DNA of 64,000 bases from Dermanyssus gallinae (GCA_003439945.1 QVRM01005202.1:140001-204000), one strand, 5' to 3'. Numbered from the stretch's first letter, positions 33,562 through 45,573 are shown. The notes: generated by a model not told the origin, from the letters alone. Program-made: numbers and translations.

Positions 33562-36500
33562 TTTACCTCGTCAACCGGCGAGAGTCTGTCAACGATCCCG
33601 GTGCAACACATGACGACCCAAAGAGCTAAATTATTCTGTTAATTAATGCAGGGTAACGCAAATATTAGTTAGTCTATATAGAGTGAAATACAGAGTGATA
33701 AAAGATGGCTGGTAACACCTTCTGGAGCTTCTGTGGAGCCCCTCTCAGTACCAATCCTCAATTACAGCTGGGTTTACTGCAGTAGTGTTTATGCTATGTT
33801 AGTGCAGTATTCTTGCTGTGTCTTTCGCGAGTATGCGAGTATAGCTTTTTAGTAATCTTTCACCGTTGAGCTTAAAATTTCCATAATTAACAAATGCTCG
33901 ACAATTGTAACATCTGATGGGATTTCTCGCTCGTTTGTTTTTGTTTAATGTTTGTAAATATATTGGGAAAACTCGAACACAATCACAACACTATTTCAAT
34001 CATAACTAGTTGTAATTGTGTATTGATTTTTTTTAGTTTGAAGTCACTTTACTTACACTGCTCACTTACTTATTTACGGACTACCACAAATGGCTCACAA
34101 ATCGAGTGTTAACCAGCTAATGTAGCGTATTTCGGTGTCTTTCAAACGCCTAGAAATAAACTTTTAAAATAACGCAGAGAAACGCACCCTGTGTAACTAG
34201 TGGCCAATATACTTTCATATTTATGTTGAGTTGATCATTCATCAAATGAAACTGGGTAGTCCTATACCGCATCTAGATCACGATATAAATAGGCATTACC
34301 CAGTACGAAGCAAAATGGAAGCAACAAAATGAGGGCAGCACTTATAGTTTCGGCTATCGCCGGCTATGGCTTGATGAGTGGAACGGACAATCAAAGGCGA
34401 CAGCGTTGATCCACCCGTTTCCTCTAGGGAGAAAGGTTTCGTCAAGGATCTCTCAAGGATCACAGCTTTATGAACCTTTCCTTCGTTTCAGACACGTTTC
34501 ATTTTTGTAGCACTTGGTGGATCGATAATCTGACTATCTGCCATCTTGCGCTTAGCATTTGACCAAAATCTTTCACGACATAATCATAGTACGCATATAT
34601 ATATATATATATATATATTATTCGCTTCTGCTTCGTTTCACAGGAGGTGCGTTAGCCCCGACCGCTTGCTTGCAGCGGCAGATCAACTGTGTAGGTATCA
34701 TCAAGATATCTCTTTCGCGTCATGTGTGGCGAGCTTAACATAATCCTAGAAAATTGGTGACGACATTGCCAGTTCTTATCGATAGTCACATACATGGTGG
34801 TGCGTAACGGGAGTGGTGGAAAGGGAGAGATGGCTGGCTGGCCGGGGCTAAGTACTAGTCTCTTTCTTTCGCATAGAATCATAGAGGTCGTAGCTAAGCT
34901 TCCTTTTTCGTTAAGCGATCTTTCCCATGCCTCGGCTAGGTGTATGGGCGTGTATGTGTGCCCCTAAGCATTTTTCGTCCTATCTATATAGCTAGCTGTG
35001 CGCAATTTTTTTCGCACATCAATGGCAGGCCCACTCCCGACTGTACGGTCATGGATGGATAATGGCTTTTGCAGCCTAACTCGAGAGTTGCGATTTCTAC
35101 CTCTCTATTCTCTCCTAATCTGTGTTTAGCCAAGAGTAGGTTGGTTCGAGTGTTGACCAGAGTTGTGCAGGCTAGTACGACAGAGCTGAACCACTAGGTG
35201 TGACGAACTCGACGATGTTGATGGTGAGCTGGGTGCAAACTGTGCCCTCGGCATGTCGTTGAACGTTGACAACATGCCGATTGCATTGTTCGAATCGAAT
35301 GCTCATGATCATCTCATATTTATAGAAACATTTTCACGTTATAGTTTTTGTACGCTTGCTCATTGCCGCCTCTAAACGGCTGAGGATTGTCGAATGAATG
35401 AATGAAACACATAGCTTTATTCATGAGTACTTGCAAATACACTCGAAAGTATACAGCCTCTGTACTGCAATGAATGCGCTGGAAAAAGAAAAACAGGCAG
35501 GAAAACAGATGATAGAAGAACTGTAGTCGAGAGGATTCACTCGAATCGAAGCGAATTGTTTGCTCAAGATATATGTCGTACGCATGCGATACTTCCTTTT
35601 CGGGCTTGATAAAGCAATTTTGCCTTTACTCTATCTCGAAAGTCCGAAGAGCCCAGCAATCGGGGCGGCGACCGACGCCCAACCCGAGTTGAGCGAGGAG
35701 GTGCGAGTGGCCTTTGCGTGCCGAGCTCGCCCCGTCATGGAGTTTCGCCCAGCAGCAGGCCGACGAAGAAGGGGCGGGAATTTAGCTCAGGCAGTCTTGA
35801 TTAGAGTAGCATTCAGAACCTCGTAGGGGTTTAGCGTCATGACGTGAATTTCAATGCTGCTGGTGCTGCAAAAGCTGATAACGTTAAATCAACACGCTTC
35901 AGTACTACGATAGTACGATCTCACTCACATACGTACATAATTCTCTTAGTTGTGTAGATGCACATTCGATGCGTCGCCGTGAACGCCTTCTGCAAGAAGA
36001 AACGATGCGCTGTGCTATGTTCAACACATAGCGTCTTAAATCTGCGCTTCAGTTCAAATTTACGCCTGTGAACGCCATCTTAATAAAAGCATTCAGAGCA
36101 GCGAGACGAATGCTCGAATGGGCGAATTGGGCTCATTGCGTGCGTGGGCCTGAGATGAGCTATCACCTTTTTGCAGCGGGAGAAGTACGTTTATTCATAT
36201 TAGCTCTGGGGTCCACAGCGCAGTGGGGTAGGCAATAGACGCGTGGTTACTGCCACATTACGTGTTATATTACTCAATAAATCTCTCATTCGCTCACGTG
36301 TAGGATCCAAGTGTACGGAACCAGTAAAAAATTGCCGGTGCATCAAAACACTCAGGAGTGTCTTGGTGCAATGTGTACCTTGCGCAAGTTGGCAAGCATC
36401 GCTTCGGAGACCATATTTTCCTAGAAAGGTTGTTGATTATGTTTTAACAGTACGCAACACTAAATCGACAACGCATGCGATGGCAGGGACAAGGCGTGTC

Positions 36501-37639
36501 TTGCACTGGTTTTTGGAGCATTTAGAGGCACACAATAAAGTATGTAGCAGCTAGAAAGCGAAAACCGGCTCGGAGGCCTCTAAAGCGCGAATGGTGTGCT
36601 CCTGGCCCTCTTGTCGTACTTCAGTCGAGGATATCGACTACACATGGAGCAGCAACGACGAACCCGCCGACGCCACCGGTGCGGCCAATTGCAGCTGAAG
36701 AGTGCATACAGCCTCCTTCTTACGGCAATAGGATTAAATGTTCGGTAATGATGCCAGGTGATTTTGTCGGCTGAAATAAACGGGATTAGAGCTAACTTCT
36801 GTCTTCAGGGCGAAATTTTAACATCGATAGGCGATCAAATGAGGAGAGCACGATGCAGACCGGATGCGAGCAAACAAGAAGAACGGAAAGAAAGAGCGAG
36901 GGCACACAGAAAGAGAGAGTGCATTGTCAGTGATTTAGAACTGTAATGCAGTAACGAAGTCTAACGCTGTATCGTGAAGAATGGCCAAAACGCCAGTGTT
37001 GTCAACATGGCGCAATATTTGTGATGCTGCTTTACGACGTCAGCAGCGACGACTTCGGGAACTCTGGCATGGCGCTAGTTGGAATTCTATCTATCACGTG
37101 TCGAGGCGGTAGTACCCCCAGCACTTTTTTTTTTATTGATAAATAAGTTACAACCATTTCTCAAAGGAACCGCTTGCGCTTTACTTTGATGTACCCCCAG
37201 CACTACCACCTAGATAACTATCATAAATTATCATATCATAGATAACTATCATACAACTAACAGCGGTATTATCAAAACCATGCGCATTTGTGCTGTAGTT
37301 TGAACGATGTGCACGCCTTCCATAGTGTAGTAGTTAGCGTTGAAAATGTTATCCAACGCCATCTACTCAAACATTAACAAAATGATATATATATATAGTA
37401 TTAGTTGCTATTACCAACGGCCACTAACTAGGTCGGCTCGACAATTTTGCTGTCCGTAACTGATCTCAGTCGCGAAAATATAAATAAAAATTTGCATGCA
37501 TTCCTGCGGCGTGTCTGAATGCAATTTCCTTCTGCAAAATTGCGCTAGGCGCTCTCGTTATTTTCCCTAAGTTGGTTCGTTCTGCCCTATGTCCGTCAGG
37601 TAGGCGCGTTGGATTGAAGCTCCAGTTTTCATACTAGCC
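33562..37639. other. No gene recognised
   Basis: Contains (TA)n at 34595-34619 and 37383-37397. Plus-strand frames at 35560-35826 and 36243-36554 lack motifs. 35606-35660 shares gcttgat(a/g)aagc and tatctcgaaagtccga with 19801-19850. Short GC-rich pieces near 35640-35780 and 36580-36700 might be exons, but I cannot support any. Confidence 0.4.
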
Positions 37640-38560
37640 TACAGCTAAAACTTCAGACAGACGTGTGCTCGCCCGTCTTCGTTGACGCTGCGGCAGCTGC
37701 TTGGTTCTCGAGTCTGAATGGCGGACATTGCCCATCCATGCTGGCCTATTGGCCTGACGGCCCGGCCCCCTCGATATCGGTTTCGATGCAAATGTGGTGT
37801 GAATTGGTGTGCTACATCCCGGGCGGGGTTGAGAAATTGATATTTCACCGTCGCCCTTCTGACAAGCCAAAGTTCCCCGACTTCGGGGGGGGGGGGGGGC
37901 GCGGGAACGCATATGATTGCAATGATGGCGGCGAAGCACCGTCTGTGTTTAGTGCTCACAAGCGAACACCAGTGGCTACGTCAGTCACGAGCGCACATCT
38001 ACAATACCCGCTAGAAAAACTATCCTTACTCAGGGGAGTTTGAGCGTTCATATCGAACAATTCCGAGACGATCGAACGCATTACCGAGACGCCCGGCAAG
38101 AAATCGACCACAGTTTGTCTGGTTTACGGTTGTCTTAAACTAGAGCCCAAATTCGACCAGAGACATCGGTGTGAAGCGCACACACGGTTTGGGGTCGTGG
38201 TGAAGTTTCAAGCACGAATGGTGTGGTGTGAGAGTGACAGGCCGTCGAAAATGTGGTCTACCGCTATCGCTTTAACATATGTGCGCCAGATGCAGAAAGC
38301 GGAGGCGACGATCAACGCTGACCGGGAGAACGGTCATGCCTGCTAGGCGGCAGAGTGAATAAGGTCGTGCAAGTCGTGGGTAATACATTTCTTCTAGTTC
38401 CAAGCCAATGTGAGTGAAAAGACACGGCTGCTGCAGCTTGACGTAACTAACCCGTCGAAACTGCCGGCGGTTGGCAGCCGCACAACACGACGGCAGCGGC
38501 AGAGGAACTGTTTTTGCAGTTAGCTACACCAACATAAGCAAACCATAAGAACCACCCCTC
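37640..38560. other. GC-rich region, possible promoter or exon
   Basis: Composition is clearly richer in GC and CpG than the flanks. Both strands have open frames of about 100-126 codons as a result. A run of 15 G lies at 37885-37899 and a C run near 38558-38570. No protein family is recognised. Confidence 0.3.
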
Positions 38561-39769
38561 CCCCCCCCGGACCCTATCCAAGTTGTACTTTTGGCGCGTG
38601 TGACCAATTGCTAGTATTGCCTTGGTAAGGTCTGTAAGTGGACGGCGAACGGAGAGGGTGGGAGCTCTCGGACATGCACCACAAGCTACGACCGATCGCT
38701 GTCGCTAGCTGCCGCAAACCAATGTCTGGGTAGAACCGCGAATCCCGAGTGCATACGCGTTGATATCATGGTTGAGGCAAAGCGCGCCATGAACGGCAAG
38801 CCCCGCAGTGAGCTCGAGAGGAGAAAGTGCAAGACATATCAAACAGCTAATGAAATGTGTAGAGCATGAATGGTTAAGTACATCACTTCGTTGGCACCAC
38901 CAGAACGATAGCCAATAGCTCTGCTTCTCAGTGGCACCTTTTTTAAATATATATATATATATATATATATACAGACCTCACTCGTTTAAAAATGGGTTTT
39001 AAAGCCATATGTCACAGTTAAAGGCACATCTTTTCAGCCGATACCGAAGCGGTAAGGAGGACCGTGGCCAAGTACAAGAGCACCTATACGGCAACATGCA
39101 ACACAGGCGGGGACTTGAGGTGCGGCGCTTTCCCGAAGAGCATTTACCTTGAAATACAACCGCGCTCGCGTTACAGAGGCTAGTACCAGCGCTAGATTTG
39201 ACCGAATAAAACTAGAGCGCGCACTCTAACGGGGTTGAGAAACTTTTGTAGCTCTGAGAGAAGGAACTCGATATATTTTGTTTGCCTCCGAAGTTAAACA
39301 GTGATTTTAATATCGACATAAGTAAATAATTGAACCGTGATCTACCGGCGTGTATCGACAAACGAAGTTTAACGAAGCGTAGCAGTAAATTTATCCATTT
39401 AAATGTTCAACTCTCGTAGTGGTAGTAATGCTTGCAGACGACATTATGATCACTCATCGCTGATTTAAACATAAACCGTTAGGCGCACTTATTGCTGATC
39501 TAACTGATAAACATTGATTCACACAATTGACAGGGTCCGCGTATTTCTCGACTCCCGGTGTCTTGAGGCAAATACACGGAAAACTAATGCCACGAAAAGG
39601 AAGTCAATTTGCTATCGACGTACTACATTATTTTGTTTGTCCGAACACTGTATGTTCCTAAGGATTATGTCTATGCTCTAGCATTGTGAGAAGCTATACG
39701 CAGCTTAATGACGTTAAATGCAGATAATAGGATTTCCTTTCTCATTAGAATTGCATACCTTGAATAGAC
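38561..39769. other. No gene recognised
   Basis: Contains (TA)n at 38947-38971. Otherwise unassigned. Confidence 0.45.
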
Positions 39770-41758
39770 CTGATTAAAAAAGATAGACCATTACGCCCTA
39801 TCGCCTGTTCCTCGGTCGTTCGCCGATTCGCAGCCAAAATCAGCTGTCAAGATAATAAGGATGCTGTTTTAGCACCACCCCTGGCGGTACAGAGGTAGCA
39901 GTACACTGTGCCCGTACATTTCTGCAATCGCGCAAAGTACCGACGGTGATGGTCAAACTGGATTTCCGAAACGCTTTTAATAGCGTTCGACGAGACCATC
40001 TACTCCAATCCGTCAAGTCGTGGGTTCCCTTACTGTTTCACCAGACGAATCTGGTTTACGGTCAGTCATCACGTCTGGTTATGCCCCATAACACGATGCT
40101 ATCGCAAACAGGTCTTCAGCAGGGCGATCCCCTAGGTCCTCCACTTTTCTGTCTGTGTATCAGGAATATGGTGGATACACTGCGATCCCCCCCTTAATGC
40201 CTGGTACTTGGATGACGGCGTTCTAGGCGGAGATCTCCCGACAGTACTAGACGATATTCGAAAAGTCATTGACTTTGGTGTGATTAGTGGCCTGACTCTG
40301 AACCCGGGCAAATGTGATGTTACGGATCATAACGGATTGAACCATTAGATTTAACGGACCTCTTTAGCCTACTCCCTGGCTGTCGCGTTGTTGACAAGGC
40401 TGACCTGGAGCTGCTAGGTGTGCCCTTGCTGCCGGATGGGATACCAAAAGCACTAGCCGCCCGGAAAGACAAACTGAACTTCGCCACAGGCAGACTATCC
40501 CAATTGGGGGCCCACTGCGGTCTGTTTCTCCTTAGATCTTGCTTTTCAGCCACGAAGTTAACACACCTAGTTGGAGGTTGCAATTTATCCTCATCGCCTG
40601 AACTTTTACAGCCTTTTAATGATCTTAGCTTAGACATTTTAGAGGAGATACTAAATCTTCAGCTTACCGCTGTGGCAAGGGATCAGGTAATGCTTCCGAT
40701 CTCTCTAGGCGGCTTAGGTATGCCGGACGCGGTCATGATGGCTGGACCCTCGATCGTGTCATCATTGACTCAGGCTTCGGAGAGGGTTAGGGCTTTATTG
40801 GATGAGGATGGATGGGAAGCTTATAACGCTGAACTACAAAAGCTGACCGACAGATTGTTGTCTTTGTTTGACTCCCCGCCCGATGAAAGAACTAAACAGA
40901 GCAGTTGGACAGACCCTCTGCAAGAAAAGCGATTAACAAGCCTGATCGATAGAGCCCCCACCGTGGCTGACAAAGCCAGGCTTCGAGCCGTTAGTAGTCA
41001 AGGGGCTGGAGCCTGGTTACATGCCCTACCCTGTCCACGAATAGGGACGCTTTTGGATGATGAGACGACGCGCATCAGCACAGGATTGCGGCTTGGGGTC
41101 GACCTAGTTGTCCCTCACCGATGTCGTTGTGGTTACCTTGTAGATGCTTTGGCGCATCATGGCTTATCATGCACCTTAAGTGCAGGCCGAAGAGCACGCC
41201 ACTCGGCATTAAATGGCACTTTCAGTCGAGCACTAAGATCTGCTGGCTTGCCGTGCGTACTAGAACCTCCGGGTCTATCCAGAGATGACGGAAACAAGCC
41301 TGACGGTCTTACTCTAACCCCGTTTGAGCGTGGTCGCATGCTTGTTTGGGACGCAACTGTAACACACTCATTAGCCCCTTCGATGGTCAGTGTAGGTGCG
41401 GACCAGGCAGGTCATGCGTCTAGGTTAGCAGAGGCTAACAAATGTAGAAAATACTCTGGCGTTAGTTATCCGCACCAATTTTGTCCGTTGGCTTTTGAAA
41501 CAATGAGAGGACCAGGCCCGCTTACATTGAAGCTGATTCAGCGCGTGGGTAGAAGCCTTAACCTCTCCACGGGAGACTCAAGAGCATCGGAATTTTGCTT
41601 CAGAGGCTGTCGCTTGACATCCAACGAGGAAACGCAGCATCTGTTCGGGGCACATTTTTGAACTGAGCTAATCCCGGGTTAGAGAACCCGTAACCACACG
41701 TTAACGCGGAGACAATTGTTCACTCCAAAGTGCTAACATAAAAAGTCATTTAATAAAG
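39770..41758 (+). mobile_element. 5'-truncated LINE of the YLDDG family, nearly intact C-terminal half
   Basis: Text starts RPLRPIACSSVVRRFAAKIS (finger region), then VKLDFRNAFNSVRRDHLLQS, GLQQGDPLGPPLFCLCI and a YLDDGVLGGDLPTVLDDI active-site box at about 40207-40260, followed by the 413-codon frame at 40420-41661. Two or three frameshifts lie between 39900 and 40420. The 3' UTR ends in taataaagttta(TA)n. It is the best preserved member here of the family also seen at 20.7-21.9 kb. Confidence 0.85.
40420..41661 (+). CDS. LINE polyprotein C-terminal part (thumb, Cys/His motif, putative endonuclease)
   Basis: 413 codons without interruption. Around residues 90-100 lies ISLGGLGMPD, typical of the region after the RT thumb. 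Residues 235-251 form CRCGYLVDALAHHGLSC, a probable CxC...HxxxC zinc motif, followed by SAGRRARHSALN. KPDG at 293-296 and VWDAT at 309-313 fit the spacing of a PD-(D/E)xK-like restriction-type nuclease; this is inference. The first Met is internal to the original polyprotein, so the true protein began upstream. Confidence 0.75.
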   Translation: MPLLPDGIPKALAARKDKLNFATGRLSQLGAHCGLFLLRSCFSATKLTHLVGGCNLSSSPELLQPFNDLSLDILEEILNLQLTAVARDQVMLPISLGGLGMPDAVMMAGPSIVSSLTQASERVRALLDEDGWEAYNAELQKLTDRLLSLFDSPPDERTKQSSWTDPLQEKRLTSLIDRAPTVADKARLRAVSSQGAGAWLHALPCPRIGTLLDDETTRISTGLRLGVDLVVPHRCRCGYLVDALAHHGLSCTLSAGRRARHSALNGTFSRALRSAGLPCVLEPPGLSRDDGNKPDGLTLTPFERGRMLVWDATVTHSLAPSMVSVGADQAGHASRLAEANKCRKYSGVSYPHQFCPLAFETMRGPGPLTLKLIQRVGRSLNLSTGDSRASEFCFRGCRLTSNEETQHLFGAHF

Positions 41759-41760
41759 TT

Positions 41761-41791
<31 letters not shown>

Positions 41792-41798
41792 ATATATT
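41759..41798. repeat. (TA)n microsatellite at LINE 3' end
   Basis: 40 bp of TA with one ttta break, directly after taataaagtt. Confidence 0.95.
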
Positions 41799-42837
41799 GC
41801 ATGCCTTCGCGTTTTTTACTAACACAGCTATGTAGATACTTTATGCAAATGACACAAATTAAAAATACACAACAAGTAGTTTGCATATCGACTTACAGAT
41901 CCTGGCACAACACATTAAACACTTCGACCATAAAACCACTGAGTCTTATACAAATCAATGTCATCACAGTGTAATGACGCGGTCTTTTCTAGTTTGTGAT
42001 TGGCCCGAAATACGACCGACGCTTGCTTGAATCGATGTTCGATGAAGTCGACGACCGCGCATAGTGAAAAACTGTGACAACAACTCCACTGACTGGGCTA
42101 AGCGTCGCTAACGCTAAGCCGGAAGACGTCGCGGTCACAGCCAGAGGCCGCGGTGCCGAAATACAAGCTTGACATATGAAAAAGTCCGACTATGGGAGTT
42201 TCTACGCGTTTTGCGCAATCTGCCGAATAATGCACGTTCCCAGTGGCGCCGACGTAAACCGTTTAGTTCCGAAATGCGACACATGGCAAACTCATCAAAA
42301 AGGCATCAGACAAACAAGTTGATGCACTAGGGTGGACGAATCCGTCCGAACACGCAGATCGCCAAGACACGATTGTTCTCTTCAAACTCAACAAGGCCTT
42401 GTAGTTTAACACCTAAGGTCACCTAAAGGTGATTCCTAGTGCGCCACTGTATCCAGCAAGCATATTCTTGGTGGTGTCTTAAACTTGTTGTTTAACTTAA
42501 CCGTTACCACTACTTAAATAATACTTAAATAAACTTTGCATTGGATTTCGTCGTCAATACCTATAAAATGCTTTTAAAACGCATTTGCAGTGCAATACCC
42601 TTATACCATTTATATTAGTAGTTGTTGACTTAAGTGCTCGGCATCAGTTGTCTTTTGCTTGCTTGTATGTATGTTTATTCCAATCGTTGTTGTCCCGCGG
42701 GCAAACATATGACTCTAGCCAATGACATACCGATATATTTTATAATTATCACTTGTTTTACCCTTACAACCTTCCTATATAACGCAAGTTATTGCCTTTG
42801 TACGCAGTTAGAGATGAAACAGATCACACGATTATTA

Positions 42838-42869
<32 letters not shown>

Positions 42870-42969
42870 TATATTGAGCAAGAACGAGAGAGAAGAATTT
42901 ACGACAATAAATTACATAGGACATGTATTTTCATTATTATATTTCTGTTTTTAAAATAATGAAGTAATT
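41799..42969. other. No gene recognised; 3' flank of the ARL16-like gene
   Basis: Contains (TA)n at 42838-42861. The ARL16-like stop codon is at 42970-42972 on the minus strand, so 42969 downward is its 3' UTR. A 106-codon plus-strand frame (42634-42954) is driven by the TA array and is not called. Confidence 0.5.
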
Positions 42970-43160
42970 TTAGTTATTTCTACGGGCTTGGTTTTCTCGC
43001 CGTCGTTCGTCCGCTTGAGTGACCTTATCGACGATCCACTGGTGCATTTTGTCGACTCCAAACATCGTCTTTACGCTTGTTCGAACTGTGTGAATCTCTT
43101 GGGTAGCAAACTTGCTCAGATGGTCGATGCCGAGAGCTTCCCGATATTCGTCCACGTCCC
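42970..43160 (-). CDS. ARL16: ARL16-like exon 2
   Basis: The acceptor gtcatttttcag is strong. The exon encodes GDVDEYREALGIDHL through KMHQWIVDKV and a basic, charged end (ADERRRENQARRNN), then TAA. Confidence 0.8.
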
Positions 43161-44130
43161 CTGAAAAATGACAGTATACTATTTACGCATATGTCACTCG
43201 AGTCAGCTACGTGAGGTAGGATTGCGCTATGCCTAACGATAAGATTATATATATATAATATTGTGATGATTTATTAATCATTTACAATACGTTTGCACAC
43301 TCGGCATTGCTCGCCTATATATATATATATATATATACACATATATATATATATATATATATATATTGGGCAAGGCTTGTCTCTAAAGTAGTGCATTCTG
43401 TGCTTCCCTATAACAAGGTCTTTATGCTTGACCCTGATAAAATATATATTTAGAAGGCCTCTTTTCATTTATCTGATAGTTTTTGGCAACACATTGCCCC
43501 CACACACTAACAAATTGGGTTTGCCTATGCGTTTTAGGTTTCCGTGTAAAGTCTTTTAGCTTTGCAAGGTGAACAGTTTTAAGATACTCGAGAATGGTTT
43601 TCTCAAAGACAAATTTCCAGACGACATGCTCGAGGACATTTTGCAGCGTCCAAAAATCTGCACTCCAAAGAAAGCCACGAGGCAAGAGTTGGTCAAACAA
43701 GAACCACCTAGAGGAGATCAGCTTTATCAGCTCTCGACGATCCGTCACTCTTACCTTCCGTGCAGAGGTCAGCTTTATTGAAGACGACGAGCAGCGAGGC
43801 CGTTGCCCCGCACGTCAGCACGTCGTAGAGTCCGACCTGGGCGGGCGTAAAGAACTCGCGGTTCGACGCGTCAATGACAAACAGAACAGCGTCGATGTCC
43901 GGCTCGATCGAGTGCTTCGTCCAGAGGTTGAACATGACGCCGCCCAGCTCCCGGACGGTCACCGAGAGCGGCTTTCGAGCGCCGAAACTCAGCCGCACCT
44001 CGCCGATGTTTAGCCCGGTCGTCGGAAACGTGTGCGGCATGCGGCGATATTCTGGCGCGGCCACCTCCTCGAGTCGCTTGACCAGGCTAGACTTGCCCGA
44101 ACTCACCGGGCCGATCATTAGGATCGTCAT
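42970..44130 (-). CDS. ARL16: ARL16-like small GTPase, two exons (gene span)
   Basis: Exon 1 (44130-43755) and exon 2 (43160-42970) join in phase to 188 residues. The P-loop is GPVSSGKSS at residues 7-15. The G3 region is RELGG rather than DxxG, a known peculiarity of ARL16. G4 is NKAD near 118-121. Human ARL16, recalled by motif only, shares the short N-terminus without a myristoylation glycine, the RELGG and a DAS motif after LLFV/LFVIDAS. ARL16 is an atypical ARF-like GTPase linked to ciliary traffic. The gene is GC-rich and stands out from the flanks. Confidence 0.82.
43259..43314 (-). mobile_element. R2-like LINE 3' end fragment in ARL16 intron
   Basis: About 56 bp match the 3' end of the R2-like copy at 59026-59082 (gtgcaaacgtattgtaaatg, attaataaatcatcacaata on the minus strand) with two differences. 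(TA)n lies on both sides. It looks like an extremely 5'-truncated insertion. Confidence 0.8.
43316..43367. repeat. (TA)n microsatellite
   Basis: About 52 bp of TA with one cac break, in the ARL16-like intron. Confidence 0.95.
43755..44130 (-). CDS. ARL16: ARL16-like exon 1
   Basis: Starts at ATG 44130-44128 (MTILMIGPVSSGK); an in-frame stop lies about 22 codons upstream, so this is the first usable Met. It ends with donor cggaag|gtaagagtg in phase 1. It holds the P-loop, switch regions, RELGG and NKAD. Confidence 0.85.
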
Positions 44131-44163
44131 CGAAGCCGCTACTGTTTCGATGGTATCGAAGTA

Positions 44164-44405
44164 GTCCAGTCACTGTTTTCGCTTGTTTTGTCGTTGTCGA
44201 TGTTGATGTTGTTGTTGTAGCTGCTGTCGCTGTTGTTGTTATTTTTGTTGTTGTTGTTGTTGTTGTGGGTGTTGTTGTTGTTGTCGATGATGACGATGGT
44301 GCTACTGTCGTGGTTGTCGTCGTCGTTGTGGCTACTGCTGTTACTGCTGCAGTTATAGTTGACGCTGACAAACAATGTCTTCGTCGTCGTCGTCGTCGTT
44401 TTCGT
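44164..44405. repeat. Imperfect GTT/GTC triplet repeat upstream of ARL16-like gene
   Basis: Long runs of ttg/tcg/ttgttg. On the minus strand it is CAA/CGA rich and lies just 5' of the ARL16-like start, so it may be in the 5' UTR or promoter. Open frames across it (poly-Thr, poly-Asn) are artefacts of the repeat. Confidence 0.85.
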
Positions 44406-44745
44406 GGTCATTGACAACACTGCACTATATTACAGACGTATAATAACAGAATCCTCAAACCTCACTAGATTCCGCCGATTCGGAGTTCGCAGCTGGTAGG
44501 CAACTTGTACGCTGCCCTCGCATCGTCCTGCCTGTATCGGTTACGGTGCACGTTGACAATCACAGGACGGGCGACACAGGCATATATATACTACGTAGAT
44601 GTATCAAGTGTGCGTAAATAATATTGAACACACACACACAGAGTACATAGAACTGCAGATTGGAGTAAATACAGCGAAAGTAAAGTAGAGCGCTACAACG
44701 AAACACTGTAGTCGGTTGCATGGATGATGTTAGCTGTACAGTAAT

Positions 44746-44763
44746 GGAGAGAGAACGAGAGAG

Positions 44764-44823
<60 letters not shown>

Positions 44824-44824
44824 A
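44746..44824. repeat. (GA)n microsatellite with G run
   Basis: About 70 bp of ga repeats ending in g9. Confidence 0.95.
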
Positions 44825-45352
44825 GGCGGGGGTAGCAGCCGACGACGAGAGTCGTAATCGTTAGGTGTAGAGAGGGACAGTGTGTGTTGTGGTTACATTC
44901 GCAGCTGTTACCCCCGTAGCAGTGGAGGCCCTAGCAACGGAGACAGGGGTGGCGCGGGGGCTGTAGCCGCGGCCGAACCCCTCAACCTATAGACATACGC
45001 GGGTCGCGAACCGTATGTCTGTAGGGACTACCGCGCTACTAAAGTGGCCACAGTATTAACAAATGACCTATAGGATTGTCTCTAGCGAGCTGTTACATGC
45101 AGGGATCCACCAATCAACCGCCGCCGCCGCCGCTAGATATTTAGCGCAACGCTGGCTTCAATCGTCACAACGCCCGCCTTCGCCCGGAGAGGTTTAAAAG
45201 CTTGCGCTCGTTACAGAATCGGATACGTTTGTTAGAAGCAGGTCACCGTGCCAACTGTGTGCAGCTGCATGGCCGCGTTGAACGTCGTTGTGTTAACTAG
45301 AACAGTTCGTTAGTCAGACAAAGCAATGAAAAAAACTTTTTTTGCTACCTAC
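44825..45352. other. GC-rich region without recognised gene
   Basis: CpG-rich sequence with a ccg5 run (45118-45132) and a 13-bp-arm hairpin (ctatagacatacg / cgtatgtctgtag, 44987-45023). It could be a promoter of an undetected gene. No coding motif is seen. Confidence 0.35.
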
Positions 45353-45368
45353 AGACTACTGACAGACT

Positions 45369-45557
45369 GTCAAGCCCGGTGGCGTGGTGGCTAAGGTCTG
45401 CGTCTCGCAACCGGAAGAGACACATAGTAGGTGCGCGGGTTCGAGCCCCACCGTTGCCCCACATTTGTATTTATGGGGGTCCGTCTATGAAGCAATGCGA
45501 AAAACAGTCCCATGGACGTTAAATCTTGACTGAGAGTCAGCCCCAAAAGGATTTTTT
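45369..45557 (+). mobile_element. tRNA-derived SINE (copy 3), best preserved
   Basis: The head contains box A (tggctaaggtctg, 45388-45400) and box B (ggttcgagccc, 45438-45448) about 38 bp apart, the layout of an internal polymerase III promoter. The body (gggggtccgtctatgaagca ... taaatcttgactga) is shared with copies at 8195 and 62210. The tail is ccccaaaaggattttt. A perfect 16-bp duplication, agactactgacagact, flanks the element at 45353-45368 and 45558-45573, showing retrotransposition. Confidence 0.92.
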
Positions 45558-45573
45558 AGACTACTGACAGACT

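Noticed and set aside
44087..44420. Poly-Thr and poly-Asn proteins
   Set aside because: Different frames of one triplet repeat upstream of the ARL16-like gene.
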